From Rubrivivax sp. (GTDB taxonomy: Bacteria; Pseudomonadota; Gammaproteobacteria; Burkholderiales; Burkholderiaceae_C), in NCBI GenBank assembly GCA_030653385.1, contig JAURZM010000057.1:48419-112418 (forward strand): a stretch of 64,000 nucleotides of DNA, in the 5' to 3' direction. Below, piece by piece: positions 16,842 through 25,871 of this stretch. Each line of letters starts with the position of its first letter. Position 1 is the stretch's first letter. The position numbers were made by a program, and so were the translations under genes. A model generated the notes under the pieces. The model did no database searches, was not told where the DNA came from, and saw nothing but the letters and a program-made list of their open reading frames with translations.

Positions 16842-18573
16842 AGGTGCCACCGTCATCGACGGCACGGGCGCGGCGCCGTACACCGCCGACGTGGGCGTGG
16901 TGGGCGGCGTGATCGTCGAGATCGGCCGCATCACGGGCGCGGCCAAGGAGCGGTTGAAGGCCCAAGGCGCGTGGCTGACCCCCGGCTTCGTCGACATCCA
17001 CACCCACTACGACGGCCAGGCCACCTGGGACGAAACCTTCAGCCCCAGCATCCACCACGGCGTGACCACGGTGACGATGGGCAACTGCGGCGTCGGCTTC
17101 GCGCCCAACGTGCCCGGCCGCGAAGCCGATTTGATCGCGCTGATGGAAGGCGTGGAAGACATCCCCGGCGCCGCGCTGGCCGAAGGCGTGAAGTTCAACT
17201 GGCAGAGCTTCGGCCAGTACATGGACGTGCTGGACGCGATGCCGCACAGCATCGACTTCCTGGTGCAGGTGCCACACGACCCGCTGCGCATGGCGGTGAT
17301 GGGCGACCGGGCGCTGGCGCAGCAGGTGGCCACGGCCGAGGACATCGCGGCGATGCGGTCGCTGCTGCGGGAAGCGCTGCAAGCCGGCGCCGCCGGGTTT
17401 TCCACCGGCCGCACCGACAACCACCGCACCGCACGGGGCCACGAAACACCGGCGTCGGAAGCCAGCGCGGCCGAGCTCACGGGCCTGGCATCCGCATTCC
17501 AGGGCCTGAACCACGGTGTGGTGCAGATGGTCAGCGACTTCGACCTGCTGCGCGACCCGGCCCGCTTCGACCCCGAGTTCGACCTGGTGGAAGCCATGGC
17601 TCGCGCCAGCGGCCGGCCACTGTCGATGACCTGGCTGCAACGCGACCCCGGCGGTGATCAGTGGAAGGCCATGCAGGCGCGGGTGGAAGCCGGGGCGGCA
17701 CAAGGCCTGCCGCTCTTTCTGCAGACCGCTTCACGGGGCATCGGCGTCATCAACGGCCTGGACGCCAGCTTCCACCCTTTCATGGGTTTTCCGGGCTACA
17801 AGGCAGTGGCCCACCTGCCGCTGGGTGAGCGGGCCGCCGCGCTGCGCGAGCCGGCGCGCAAGGCCCGCATCCTGGCCGAGAAGAGCGAACGCATCAGCGG
17901 CGACGGCACGCCGGTGCCGCCGCTGGTGGACATCTTGCTGGCGCGCATCGAGCTCATCGCCGGCCGCATGTTCCCGCTGCAAGAAACACCGGACTACGAA
18001 CCGAAGGTGATGCAGAGCTTCTTCGTTCGCGCCAAGCAGCGCGGCGTCACGGCACTGGAAGCGCTGTACGACCACTTTGCACAAGGCGACGGCAGCAACC
18101 TCGTCTACTTCCCCATCTTCAACTACAACGACGGCAACCTGGACGTGGTGCACCACATGCTGCAGCACCCGCGCGCGCTGTTCGGCCTGAGCGACGCCGG
18201 CGCGCACGTGGGCACGGTGTGCGACGCCAGCGCCACGACGTTCCTGCTGACACACTGGGCACGCGATCGACCCAAGGGCCAACTGCCGCTGCAACACGCC
18301 GTGCACCTGCTGACGGCGCGCAATGCCGACTACCTGGGCCTGCGCGACCGTGGCCGCATCGCGGTCGGCCAACGCGCCGACCTGAACCTGATCGACCCCG
18401 TCCGGCTGGCCGTGGGCACACCGCGCCTGGTTCGCGACATGCCGGCGGGTGGCAAACGTTTTCTGCAGGTGGGGCAGGGTTATATCGGCACCTGGGTGGC
18501 CGGGCACTGCGTGCAAAAAGAGGGTGTGGTCAGCGAAGCACGCCCTGGGCGGCTGGTGCGCATGGACCGGTAG
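16822..18573 (+). CDS. N-acyl-D-amino-acid deacylase family amidohydrolase
   Basis: Amidohydrolase-superfamily enzyme of 583 residues. Metal-binding motif PGFVDIHTHYDGQATWD is near residues 51-67. GVTTVTMGNCGVGFAPN follows, then the C-terminal catalytic Asp region LFGLSDAGAHVGTVCD. These are the signatures of D-aminoacylases and of related larger deacylases of unknown substrate. A short DNA overlap with the upstream transporter gene, and AGAAAAAAAG before the ATG, support the start. Likely reaction: hydrolysis of an N-acyl D-amino acid or similar amide; the exact substrate is not shown. Confidence 0.88.
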   Translation: MLDSVFEGATVIDGTGAAPYTADVGVVGGVIVEIGRITGAAKERLKAQGAWLTPGFVDIHTHYDGQATWDETFSPSIHHGVTTVTMGNCGVGFAPNVPGREADLIALMEGVEDIPGAALAEGVKFNWQSFGQYMDVLDAMPHSIDFLVQVPHDPLRMAVMGDRALAQQVATAEDIAAMRSLLREALQAGAAGFSTGRTDNHRTARGHETPASEASAAELTGLASAFQGLNHGVVQMVSDFDLLRDPARFDPEFDLVEAMARASGRPLSMTWLQRDPGGDQWKAMQARVEAGAAQGLPLFLQTASRGIGVINGLDASFHPFMGFPGYKAVAHLPLGERAAALREPARKARILAEKSERISGDGTPVPPLVDILLARIELIAGRMFPLQETPDYEPKVMQSFFVRAKQRGVTALEALYDHFAQGDGSNLVYFPIFNYNDGNLDVVHHMLQHPRALFGLSDAGAHVGTVCDASATTFLLTHWARDRPKGQLPLQHAVHLLTARNADYLGLRDRGRIAVGQRADLNLIDPVRLAVGTPRLVRDMPAGGKRFLQVGQGYIGTWVAGHCVQKEGVVSEARPGRLVRMDR

Positions 18574-18602
18574 CGCAGCCAGGGGCCGCACGCCGGCGTC
18601 GG

Positions 18603-20120
18603 TCAGCGGCGCCGGGTCAGGCCGAAGCCAGCCACCACCAACAGCCCCAGCAGCACCAGTGGCCACAAGCCCCAGCGCCCCGCCCACCAGGCAAAGGGCG
18701 TGACCCCGTCGCGCCCCTGCACCTTGGCCTGCAACACACCCTGGGTGTGCGGCGCCAACTGCGCGGTCACCGCACCCCGGTGGTCGACCACGGCGGTGGC
18801 GCCGGTGTTGGTGGCACGCAGCATGGGCCGCTGCAGTTCCAGGCTGCGAAAGCGCGAGATGTTCAGGTGCTGCGGAATCGCCACCGTGTCGCCGAACCAG
18901 CCAATGTTGCTGATGTTGGCCAGCACCGTGGGCGCCGTGGCCGGGTCGATGAATCGCCGTGCCAGTTCTTCGCCGAACAGGTCTTCATAGCAGATGTTGG
19001 GGCCGATGCGTTGGCCGGCAGCGGCAAACGAAGGCGGGTTCAGCACGCCACGCGAGAAGTCGCCCAGCGGGATGTTCATCAGTTCGGTGAACCAGCGAAA
19101 ACCGGTCGGGATGAACTCGCCGAAGGGCACCAGGTGCCACTTGTCGTAGCGGTAGGCCGGCCCGGCCGACAAACCCGCGACGGAGTTGGTGTAGCCGCGG
19201 TCGAAGTCCCCCATCGGCACACCCACCAGCGCGGCGCGGGGCCCGTTCGGGCCCGGCGCGGCGAAGTGTTCGCGCAGCAAGTCCCAGTAACCCGGCGCAA
19301 AGTCGTTCAGCTGGAAGGGCAGCAGCGGAATCGCGGTTTCGGGCACCAGCACCAGGTCGGCCTGGGCCGTCAGCATCTGGGTCGAGACCCAGGCCAGGGC
19401 CTGAGGCATGCGCTCGGCAGCAAACTTTTCGTCCTGCTTGACGTTGGTCTGCAGCAGCACCACCTGCATGTTGCCAGCGGGCCGCGTGAAGTCGGCCGGT
19501 ACGAACCATGCAGCCGCGACAATGGACAGCGTGGCAACCGCCGCGCGCCACTGCCGGCCACGCGACTGCAACAGCCGCAGCAGCGCCACCGCCAAGGCCG
19601 CCATCAGCGCGCCGATGCCGTACACACCCAGCCAGGGCGCCACGGCGGCCAGCGGCGAGTCCACCTGCGAATAGGCCGAGGCCACCCAGGGAAAGCCGGT
19701 GAAGATCAAGCCACGCGCCAGCTCGGCCAGCAGCCACAGGGCCGCAAACAGTGCCGCGTCCGCGCCCGTGCCCCGCCGCAGCCGGGCATACATCGCCGCG
19801 GCCGCCGCCAGGTACAGCGACAGCGCGGCCGACAGCGCCAACACTGCACCTGCCGCCAGTGGCGCCGGCAAACCGCCGTAGCGGTGCATGCTGATGAAGA
19901 GCCACCAGACACCGGCGCACAACCAGGCGGTGCCGTAACACCAGCCCAGCCAGGCGGCACGGCCCGGCGTGGCGCGGTCCAGCCGCCAGGCCAGCCACAG
20001 CAGCGTGGCCAGCGGCAGCGGCCAGGCCCAGGTGTGCACAAAGGCCAGCGTCTGCAGCGCGCCCAGGGCGGCTGCGGCTGGTGCTTCCAGCCTGCGCCAG
20101 GCCGGTGGGCTGTCGTTCAA
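18603..20120 (-). CDS. lnt: apolipoprotein N-acyltransferase
   Basis: Inner-membrane enzyme that adds the third acyl chain to lipoproteins. It has 505 residues with a polytopic N-terminal half. The nitrilase-like domain carries the catalytic triad in LVPETAIPLLP (Glu), YDKWHLVPFGEFIP (Lys) and GPNICYEDLFGEELA (Cys). A C-terminal membrane helix ends the protein (LVLLGLLVVAGFGL). I start at TTG 20120, whose TTGA overlaps the corC stop codon by three bases; the longer in-frame ATG at 20177 would run deep inside corC. Confidence 0.93.
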   Translation of the reverse strand: MNDSPPAWRRLEAPAAAALGALQTLAFVHTWAWPLPLATLLWLAWRLDRATPGRAAWLGWCYGTAWLCAGVWWLFISMHRYGGLPAPLAAGAVLALSAALSLYLAAAAAMYARLRRGTGADAALFAALWLLAELARGLIFTGFPWVASAYSQVDSPLAAVAPWLGVYGIGALMAALAVALLRLLQSRGRQWRAAVATLSIVAAAWFVPADFTRPAGNMQVVLLQTNVKQDEKFAAERMPQALAWVSTQMLTAQADLVLVPETAIPLLPFQLNDFAPGYWDLLREHFAAPGPNGPRAALVGVPMGDFDRGYTNSVAGLSAGPAYRYDKWHLVPFGEFIPTGFRWFTELMNIPLGDFSRGVLNPPSFAAAGQRIGPNICYEDLFGEELARRFIDPATAPTVLANISNIGWFGDTVAIPQHLNISRFRSLELQRPMLRATNTGATAVVDHRGAVTAQLAPHTQGVLQAKVQGRDGVTPFAWWAGRWGLWPLVLLGLLVVAGFGLTRRR

Positions 20121-21022
20121 TCGACGTCGCCGCCGTCGGCCGCTTTTTCCGCCGGCGCGCGCGAAACGCGGAACCAACGCACCGCGCCGCCGCGCGTGAT
20201 CATCACCGTGAAACTCAGGCCACCGACGATGACCGCTTCGCCGCGCCGCGGCACACGCCCGTGTTCCTGCGCCACCATGCCACCGATGGTGTCGAAGTCG
20301 TCCACGCTCAGTTCCGTGCCGAAGGCTTCGTTGACGGCGGAAATCGACACATCACCGGCCACCCGGTGGCTGCCGTCGGCCAGCGTGTAGATGCCGTTTT
20401 CCTGTTCCTGTTCGTCGAACTCGTCTTCGATCTCGCCGACGATTTCTTCCAGCACGTCTTCGATGGTGATCAGCCCGGCCGTGTTGCCAAACTCGTCGAT
20501 GACCATCGCCAGGTGGTTGCGGTTGGACCGAAAGTCGCGCAGCAACTCGTTCAGCCGCTTGCTCTCGGGCACAAACACCGCCGGGCGCAGCAGTGTGCGC
20601 AGGTTCAGTTCGGGCGCGCGCTGCAGCTTGAGCAGGTCCTTGGCCATCAGGATGCCCAGGATGTTGTCGCGCTGGCCTTCGTAGACCGGGAAACGCGAAT
20701 GCGCGGTCTCGATCACGGTTGCCAGGATGTCGTCGTAGTCGGCCTCGATGGCCAGCAGGTCCATGCGCGTGGCCGGCACCATCACGTCGCCGGCCGTCAT
20801 GTCGGCCATGCGCAGCACCCCTTCGAGCATCAGTCGCGATTCGGGCTCGATGAGTTCGCGGTTTTCGGCATCGGCCAGGGTCTTGATCAGCTCGGCCTTG
20901 CTGTCGGGGCCAGGCGAGATGAATTCGACCAGACGTTCGAAGACGGACCTTTTGTCCTGTCGGAAGTCCGCGCTGGCCGCTTCACGCGACCGCACGGACC
21001 TGGGAGATGCGGGGTCGGACAC
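20117..21022 (-). CDS. corC: CorC/HlyC-family CBS-domain protein
   Basis: Cytoplasmic, membrane-associated protein of 301 residues linked in this family to magnesium/cobalt efflux and membrane integrity. Two CBS domains are seen: VMVPATRMDLLAIEADYDD onward, and LRPAVFVPESKRLNELLRDF with VIDEFGNTAGLITIEDVLEE. The C-terminal CorC_HlyC domain contains YTLADGSHRVAGDVSISAVN and VDDFDTIGGMV. There is no nearby ATG at the right length; I use GTG at 21022, with low certainty on the exact start. It overlaps lnt at its end. Confidence 0.9.
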   Translation of the reverse strand: MSDPASPRSVRSREAASADFRQDKRSVFERLVEFISPGPDSKAELIKTLADAENRELIEPESRLMLEGVLRMADMTAGDVMVPATRMDLLAIEADYDDILATVIETAHSRFPVYEGQRDNILGILMAKDLLKLQRAPELNLRTLLRPAVFVPESKRLNELLRDFRSNRNHLAMVIDEFGNTAGLITIEDVLEEIVGEIEDEFDEQEQENGIYTLADGSHRVAGDVSISAVNEAFGTELSVDDFDTIGGMVAQEHGRVPRRGEAVIVGGLSFTVMITRGGAVRWFRVSRAPAEKAADGGDVD

Positions 21023-21109
21023 GGGGAAGTGCGGCGCCGGCAGTGGTGGGGCGCCAAGAATAACCGAGCGGCAGCACCGACAGCACGCCAGCGAGGACAA
21101 TGCGGCCCC

Positions 21110-21679
21110 ATGGTTTCGACATCCCTGCTTTCCCTGCGCACCCCGATCGTGGCCATGGCCGTGGTCATCGTGCTGTCCAACGTGCTGGTGCAGCACCCCA
21201 TCAACGACTGGCTGACCTGGGGCGCCTTCAGTTACCCGCTGGTCTTTCTGGTCACCGACCTGAGCAACCGCTCGCTGGGCCCGCAGGCCGCCAAGCGGGT
21301 GGCCTGGATCGGCTTTGCGATTGCCGTGCTGGTGTCGCTGGCGCTTGCACCCTGGCGCATCGCGCTGGCCTCGGGCGCCGCCTTTTTGTTGGCGCAGCTG
21401 ATGGACGTGGCACTTTTCAACCGCCTGCGCCAGCACAGCTGGTGGAAAGCGCCGCTCATCGGTTCGCTGGTGGCCAGCGTGGTCGACACTGCGGTGTTCT
21501 TTTTCCTGGCCTTTGCCGGCTCGGGCATGGATTGGATGCAATTGGCCGCCGGCGACCTGGCCGTGAAAGCGGTCATGGCGGCCGTGCTGCTGGCGCCTTA
21601 CCGCGCCCTGCTGCCGCGTCTGCAGGCCTGGTCCGACCCCGCGCTGGCGCCCGCCAGCCAGGCCCCGCGCACGCCCTGA
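21110..21679 (+). CDS. VUT/YhhQ-type queuosine precursor transporter
   Basis: Small integral membrane protein of 189 residues with about six hydrophobic segments. AFSYPLVFLVTDLSNRSLGP and LAQLMDVALFNRLRQHSWWK match the YhhQ/DUF165 pattern. Family members carry queuosine precursors (preQ0/preQ1) into the cell. The start is ATG 21110 followed by a basic-free but hydrophobic N-terminus. It is divergent from corC. Confidence 0.85.
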   Translation: MVSTSLLSLRTPIVAMAVVIVLSNVLVQHPINDWLTWGAFSYPLVFLVTDLSNRSLGPQAAKRVAWIGFAIAVLVSLALAPWRIALASGAAFLLAQLMDVALFNRLRQHSWWKAPLIGSLVASVVDTAVFFFLAFAGSGMDWMQLAAGDLAVKAVMAAVLLAPYRALLPRLQAWSDPALAPASQAPRTP

Positions 21680-21785
21680 AGCGGCTTGCCCGCGTCTGTG
21701 CGGCCACCGCTTGACAGGGGCAGGGCCTTGCAACACAGTCGCCGGCCCCCATATCCCAGCCCCCTGACCCGCTGATCGTGCTGCC

Positions 21786-22841
21786 ATGACGCAAGGCCTC
21801 ATTCCCGCCACCATCCTCACCGGCTTCCTGGGCTCGGGCAAGACCACGCTGCTCAAGCGCGTGCTGTCGGAAGCCCACGGCCAGAAAATCGCCGTCATCG
21901 AAAATGAATTCGGTGAAGAGAACATCGACAACGAGATCCTGGTGTCCGACACCAGCGAGCAGATCATCCAGATGAACAACGGGTGTGTCTGCTGCACCAT
22001 CCGCGAAGACCTGCGCAGCACGCTGACCGACCTGGCCGAGAAGCGCCGCAAGGGCGAGTTGCAGTTCGACCGCGTGGTCATCGAAACCACCGGCCTGGCC
22101 GACCCCGGCCCGGTGGCGCAGACCTTTTTCATGGACGACGAGATCGCCGAGAGCTACCTGCTGGACAGCGTGCTGACCCTGGTGGACGCCAAACATGGCG
22201 ACCAGCAGCTCGACGATCGCCAAGAGGCGCGGCGCCAGATCGGCTTTGCCGACCAGATCTTCATCAGCAAGTCCGAGCTGGTGTCCGAGGCAGACGTGGA
22301 CGCGCTCAGCCACCGCATCAAGCACATGAACCCGCGTGCACCGCAGCGCAAGGTGCATTTCGGCGAGGTGCCCATCTCCGAGGTGTTCGACCTCAAGGGT
22401 TTCAACCTGAACGCCAAGCTCGAGATCGACCCCGAGTTCCTGAACGCCGACACCCACGGGCAGGACCACGGTCACGCGCATGACCATGCACACGGGGAAG
22501 ATTGCGACCACCCCTCGCACAAGACCCACCACCACGCCCACGACGACGACGTGAAGAGCTTTGTCTTCCGCAGCAAGAAGGCCTTCAACCCGGCCAAGCT
22601 GGAAGACTTCCTGAGTGCCATCGTGCAGGTCTACGGCCCCAAGATGCTGCGCTACAAGGGTGTGCTGTACATGAAGGGCAGTGACCGCAAGGTCATCTTC
22701 CAGGGTGTGCACCAACTGATGGGCAGCGACCTGGGCCCGAAGTGGGCGCCCGGCGAAGACAAGGGCAGCAAGGTGGTCTTCATCGGCATCGACCTGCCCA
22801 AGGACGTGCTGCTGCAGGGCCTGGAGCAGTGCCTGGTGTGA
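21786..22841 (+). CDS. CobW/ZNG1-family metal-chaperone GTPase
   Basis: Cytoplasmic GTPase of 351 residues. The P-loop GFLGSGKTTLLKRVL is at about residue 13. The metal site NNGCVCCTIREDL carries the CxCC motif. ETTGLADPGP is the G3-like region, and ISKSELVSEADV takes the NKxD place. After residue 218 lies a His/Asp-rich metal-binding stretch (HGQDHGHAHDHAHGEDCDH), then the CobW C-terminal domain. Known members deliver zinc or other metals to client enzymes. The client here is unknown. Confidence 0.92.
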   Translation: MTQGLIPATILTGFLGSGKTTLLKRVLSEAHGQKIAVIENEFGEENIDNEILVSDTSEQIIQMNNGCVCCTIREDLRSTLTDLAEKRRKGELQFDRVVIETTGLADPGPVAQTFFMDDEIAESYLLDSVLTLVDAKHGDQQLDDRQEARRQIGFADQIFISKSELVSEADVDALSHRIKHMNPRAPQRKVHFGEVPISEVFDLKGFNLNAKLEIDPEFLNADTHGQDHGHAHDHAHGEDCDHPSHKTHHHAHDDDVKSFVFRSKKAFNPAKLEDFLSAIVQVYGPKMLRYKGVLYMKGSDRKVIFQGVHQLMGSDLGPKWAPGEDKGSKVVFIGIDLPKDVLLQGLEQCLV

Positions 22842-22887
22842 GATTTCCTGGCCCCGCGCACCCGGTGGGACGGGTACCGGGGTCAGC

Positions 22888-22911
22888 GGCAAATGCATGG
22901 GCAAATGCATG
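22888..22911. repeat. perfect tandem 12-bp repeat upstream of dksA
   Basis: GGCAAATGCATG occurs twice back to back (22888-22899 and 22900-22911). Each unit contains the palindrome ATGCAT. It lies directly upstream of a TACAAT -10-like hexamer at 22914-22919 and about 118 bases before the dksA start. The -35 position inside the repeat is poor (AAATGC), so the repeat may be a regulator site. Confidence 0.6.
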
Positions 22912-22913
22912 GC

Positions 22914-22919
22914 TACAAT
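22914..22919 (+). promoter_or_regulatory. putative -10 element for dksA
   Basis: TACAAT matches five of six positions of the sigma-70 -10 consensus. The hexamer 17 bases upstream, inside the tandem repeat, is not a good -35, which suggests an activator-dependent or weak promoter. Confidence 0.45.
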
Positions 22920-23028
22920 CCGCGCGCCTTGAAGGTCAGCCCGACCTTTCGAGGCAGCCCACCAAGCGCGTGCAGACGTGCAGGTCGAACGGTCAGATTC
23001 AGCGTTCCCGAAAGGGGAGGAGGTCCCC

Positions 23029-23928
23029 GTGAGCAAGCCCCCGGCCAAGGCAGCAGCCAAGGCAGCCGCCGTGAGCAAGGCACCGGCCAAAACCGCGAAG
23101 GCCCCCAGCCCGTCGGTTGCACCCAAGAGCGCCCCCGTGAAGGGCGCTGCCGTCAAGAACGCACCCGCCCAGGCCAGCCCCAAAAAGCCCGAGCCAGCTG
23201 CCAAGGCAGCGCCCAAGAAAGCCGCGTCGGCCAAACCTTCGGCCGCGGCCCCTGTTACCCCTCAAGTGAAGGTTCCCCTGAAGACTCCCGCCCCCGCACC
23301 AGCCCCCAAGGCTGGCGCCGGCAGCAAGGCCACCCCGGCCGCAGCTGCCCCGCAAGCCCCGCCAACCGCACCGGCGCCCATCGCCAACCGGTTCACCGAT
23401 CGATTTGCTCCCGCGGCCAAGCCCGCCGCCCGCCCGATGACCGAAACGGCCGAATTGCCCAAGCCCGTCCAGAAAATTGACCCCAAGCTCGCCAACGCCT
23501 GGAAATCCAAGCCCGGCCGCGAGCTGAGCGAAGCCGAACTCCTGGCCATGCCCGAGTCGGAGTACATGAACGACAAGCAGCTGGACTTCTTCCGCGCCCG
23601 GCTGCAGCAACAGAAGGACGACCTGCTGTCCAGCGCCGGCGAGACCACCGAGCACCTGCGTGAAGACACATCCATCGTGCCCGACCCGGTGGACCGCGCC
23701 ACGATCGAAGAAGAACATGCGCTCGAACTGCGCACCCGCGACCGCGAGCGCAAGCTGCTGAAGAAGATCGCGCAGTCGTTGGCCCGCCTGGAAACGGGTG
23801 AATATGGCTATTGCGACGAAACCGGCGAACCGATCGGCCTGCAGCGCCTGATGGCCCGCCCGACCGCGTCTTTGTCGCTCGAAGCGCAGCAGCGCCGCGA
23901 ACTCAAGCAGAAGATGTTCGGTGATTGA
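23029..23928 (+). CDS. dksA: DksA-type RNA polymerase-binding factor with long Ala/Lys/Pro N-terminal tail
   Basis: DksA binds the RNA polymerase secondary channel and acts with ppGpp on stress and rRNA promoters. It has 299 residues, about twice the E. coli length. Residues 1-150 are a low-complexity Ala/Lys/Pro tail resembling histone H1 or AlgP tails. The DksA part follows: ESEYMNDKQLDFFRARLQQQ, coiled-coil tip around TSIVPDPVDRATIEEE, then GEYGYCDETGEPIGLQRLM. Only one of the four zinc-finger cysteines remains. GTG at 23029 has GGAGGAGG just upstream, better than the ATG at 22978. Confidence 0.9.
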   Translation: MSKPPAKAAAKAAAVSKAPAKTAKAPSPSVAPKSAPVKGAAVKNAPAQASPKKPEPAAKAAPKKAASAKPSAAAPVTPQVKVPLKTPAPAPAPKAGAGSKATPAAAAPQAPPTAPAPIANRFTDRFAPAAKPAARPMTETAELPKPVQKIDPKLANAWKSKPGRELSEAELLAMPESEYMNDKQLDFFRARLQQQKDDLLSSAGETTEHLREDTSIVPDPVDRATIEEEHALELRTRDRERKLLKKIAQSLARLETGEYGYCDETGEPIGLQRLMARPTASLSLEAQQRRELKQKMFGD

Positions 23929-23940
23929 GCGCGGATGTGA

Positions 23941-23964
23941 AAAGGTCCCTGCGGACCTTTTCAC
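23941..23964. terminator. terminator downstream of dksA
   Basis: AAAAGGTCC (23941-23949) pairs with GGACCTTTT (23954-23962) around a 4-base loop. It starts 12 bases after the dksA stop codon and ends in a T-run. Confidence 0.75.
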
Positions 23965-24030
23965 GCCAGCCCCGGGCCCATGCGGCCACTGGCACCTGGG
24001 CTGAGTTGCCCCCCGGAGTACCATCCCTTC

Positions 24031-25848
24031 ATGGCCGAAAACGAGAGCTTTTTCCGCAAGGTGGTGAGGTTCGTCGCGAACCCCGCCACCGACTGGACCG
24101 ACCTCAGCACGCGCCAAGAGGACACCAAAGAGCTCGAACTCGAGAAGTCCGAGCTCAAGGCCATGATCGAGCGCAAGCGCCGCAACGACTTCGTGCGCAA
24201 GCGCGAATTCGACATGCTGCGCCGGGTGCGCCGCGAAGGCCTGTCACCCGAGCAGCTGGCCACGCTGGGCACTTCGTCGCGGCTCGATGACTCCGAGTCG
24301 CGCGCCCCCGAGGCCGCCGCAGCCCGACCCGACGGCGTGAAGGCCAAGATCGACGAGATCGAACAGCAGATGGTCGGCGACGCCGGCTTCAATGCCTCTT
24401 CCCGCACCCGTGGTCCCGCCAGCTCCAGCCCGCCCTACTCGGACAGCGTGGCCAACGGGGGGCAAGCACCCCGCACGCCGGCCTACGACAACCCTTTTCG
24501 CAGCCCGGCACCGGCGCCGCTGCCCGACATCCACCTGCCGCCCTCTGCCGCGCCGGCTCCGGTGCAAATGGCCACGGGCCTGCCGCCGCTGGCCCCGATG
24601 TCACCGGTTTCCTTCGACGCCGCCATGCCCGCGCCAGTGGCGGCCAGCCCTGCGCCGCCGCCCTTCACCGCACCCGGCCACAGCGCAAGCCCGCCGACGC
24701 CGGGGGAAAACTCCGACTTCAGCAGCCCTTTTGCGGTGGAAGTCAGCGAGGTCATGCACGACCCCGAGCTGGACGAAGCCGTGATCGCCTTCGCCAACGC
24801 CGACTTCAGCCAGTGCGAAGAGGCGCTGCAACGCATCACCAGCGTCGGCGGTGACCGTTCTCAGCACGCCGAAACCTGGCTGGTGCTGTTCGACCTGTAC
24901 CGCGCCACCGGCCAGCAGCAGCGCTTCGAGAGCCTGGCGCTGGACTACGCACAGCAGTTCGGCTGGAGCGCGCCGCAGTGGTACAGCCTGCCCAAGCTGG
25001 TGGCCGACGCGCTGGCCGACGAACCGGTGATGCCGTCGTCGTCGTCCAGTTCACGCCTGCCGGGCGACGTGGGCTGGGTCTGCCCCGAACAACTGGACAT
25101 CGAAGCGCTGGCCCGCCTGCGTTCGCAGACGCTGCAGATGCCGCTGCCCTGGATCTTCGACTGGAGCGGCCTGCGCAACATCGACGCCGAAGCGGCGATG
25201 CAGCTGTCGGCCATCTTCCGCCTGTGGTCGGGCCAGTCGCTGGAAATGCGCTGGCTGGCTGGCGACCGCCTGTTCACGGTGCTGCAGGAAGCCGCGCCCA
25301 CGGGTGTGCGCGACGCCGATCCGGCTTTCTGGCTGACCCGCCTGGACGCTTTGCGCCTGGCCAACCGGGCAGAACAGTTCGACGAAGCGGCCATCGACTA
25401 CTGCGTCACCTACGAGGTGAGCCCACCGTCGTGGGAGCCGACACGCTGCAACGTGCACATCAGCGGCAGCAACCTGTCCACCCGCAACCCGCCGATGTCG
25501 ATGGTGAGCGACGTGTCCACCAGCTTCCTGGAATCGGGCCTGCTCGAAGACGTGGGCGGTGGCATCGAGGTGGCCCACGTCGAACTGTCGGGGCAACTGG
25601 TCGGCGACATCAGCGAAACGCTGAGCAAGCTGCAGGCCGAACTGGGCTCGGCGCCGGTGGTCAGTGTGTCGTGTGCGCGGCTGATCCGTGTCGACTTCAT
25701 CGCCGCCGGTGACCTGCTGAACTGGGTGCTGGCCCGTCGCAACGAAGCGCGTGCGGTGCAGTTTGTCGACGCGCACCGTCTGCTGGCGCTGTTTTTTGGT
25801 GCCATGGGCATCAACGAACACGCCAAAGTCCAGGTAAGGAAAGTTTGA
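24031..25848 (+). CDS. STAS-like domain protein of unknown function
   Basis: Protein of 605 residues without signal peptide. Residues 1-50 have the FFRKVVRFVANPATDW start. A charged helical segment follows (ELELEKSELKAMIERKRRND), then a Pro/Ala/Ser linker of about 150 residues. The middle holds a TPR-like helical piece (DPELDEAVIAFANADFSQCE), and the end two STAS-like alpha/beta units: LPWIFDWSGLRNIDAEAAM, and VSVSCARLIRVDFIAAGDLL with FGAMGINEHAKV. The latter is the shape of anti-sigma antagonist folds. It sits between dksA and hslV, an arrangement I believe is common in Burkholderiales. No function is known to me. Confidence 0.75.
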   Translation: MAENESFFRKVVRFVANPATDWTDLSTRQEDTKELELEKSELKAMIERKRRNDFVRKREFDMLRRVRREGLSPEQLATLGTSSRLDDSESRAPEAAAARPDGVKAKIDEIEQQMVGDAGFNASSRTRGPASSSPPYSDSVANGGQAPRTPAYDNPFRSPAPAPLPDIHLPPSAAPAPVQMATGLPPLAPMSPVSFDAAMPAPVAASPAPPPFTAPGHSASPPTPGENSDFSSPFAVEVSEVMHDPELDEAVIAFANADFSQCEEALQRITSVGGDRSQHAETWLVLFDLYRATGQQQRFESLALDYAQQFGWSAPQWYSLPKLVADALADEPVMPSSSSSSRLPGDVGWVCPEQLDIEALARLRSQTLQMPLPWIFDWSGLRNIDAEAAMQLSAIFRLWSGQSLEMRWLAGDRLFTVLQEAAPTGVRDADPAFWLTRLDALRLANRAEQFDEAAIDYCVTYEVSPPSWEPTRCNVHISGSNLSTRNPPMSMVSDVSTSFLESGLLEDVGGGIEVAHVELSGQLVGDISETLSKLQAELGSAPVVSVSCARLIRVDFIAAGDLLNWVLARRNEARAVQFVDAHRLLALFFGAMGINEHAKVQVRKV

Positions 25849-25871
25849 GCGCACCCCGCCAAGGGCCACGC

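Noticed and set aside
20117..22132. Long N-terminal extension of CorC
   Set aside because: The upstream part overlaps two plus-strand genes and has shadow-like composition; the CorC fold begins right after the GTG at 21022.
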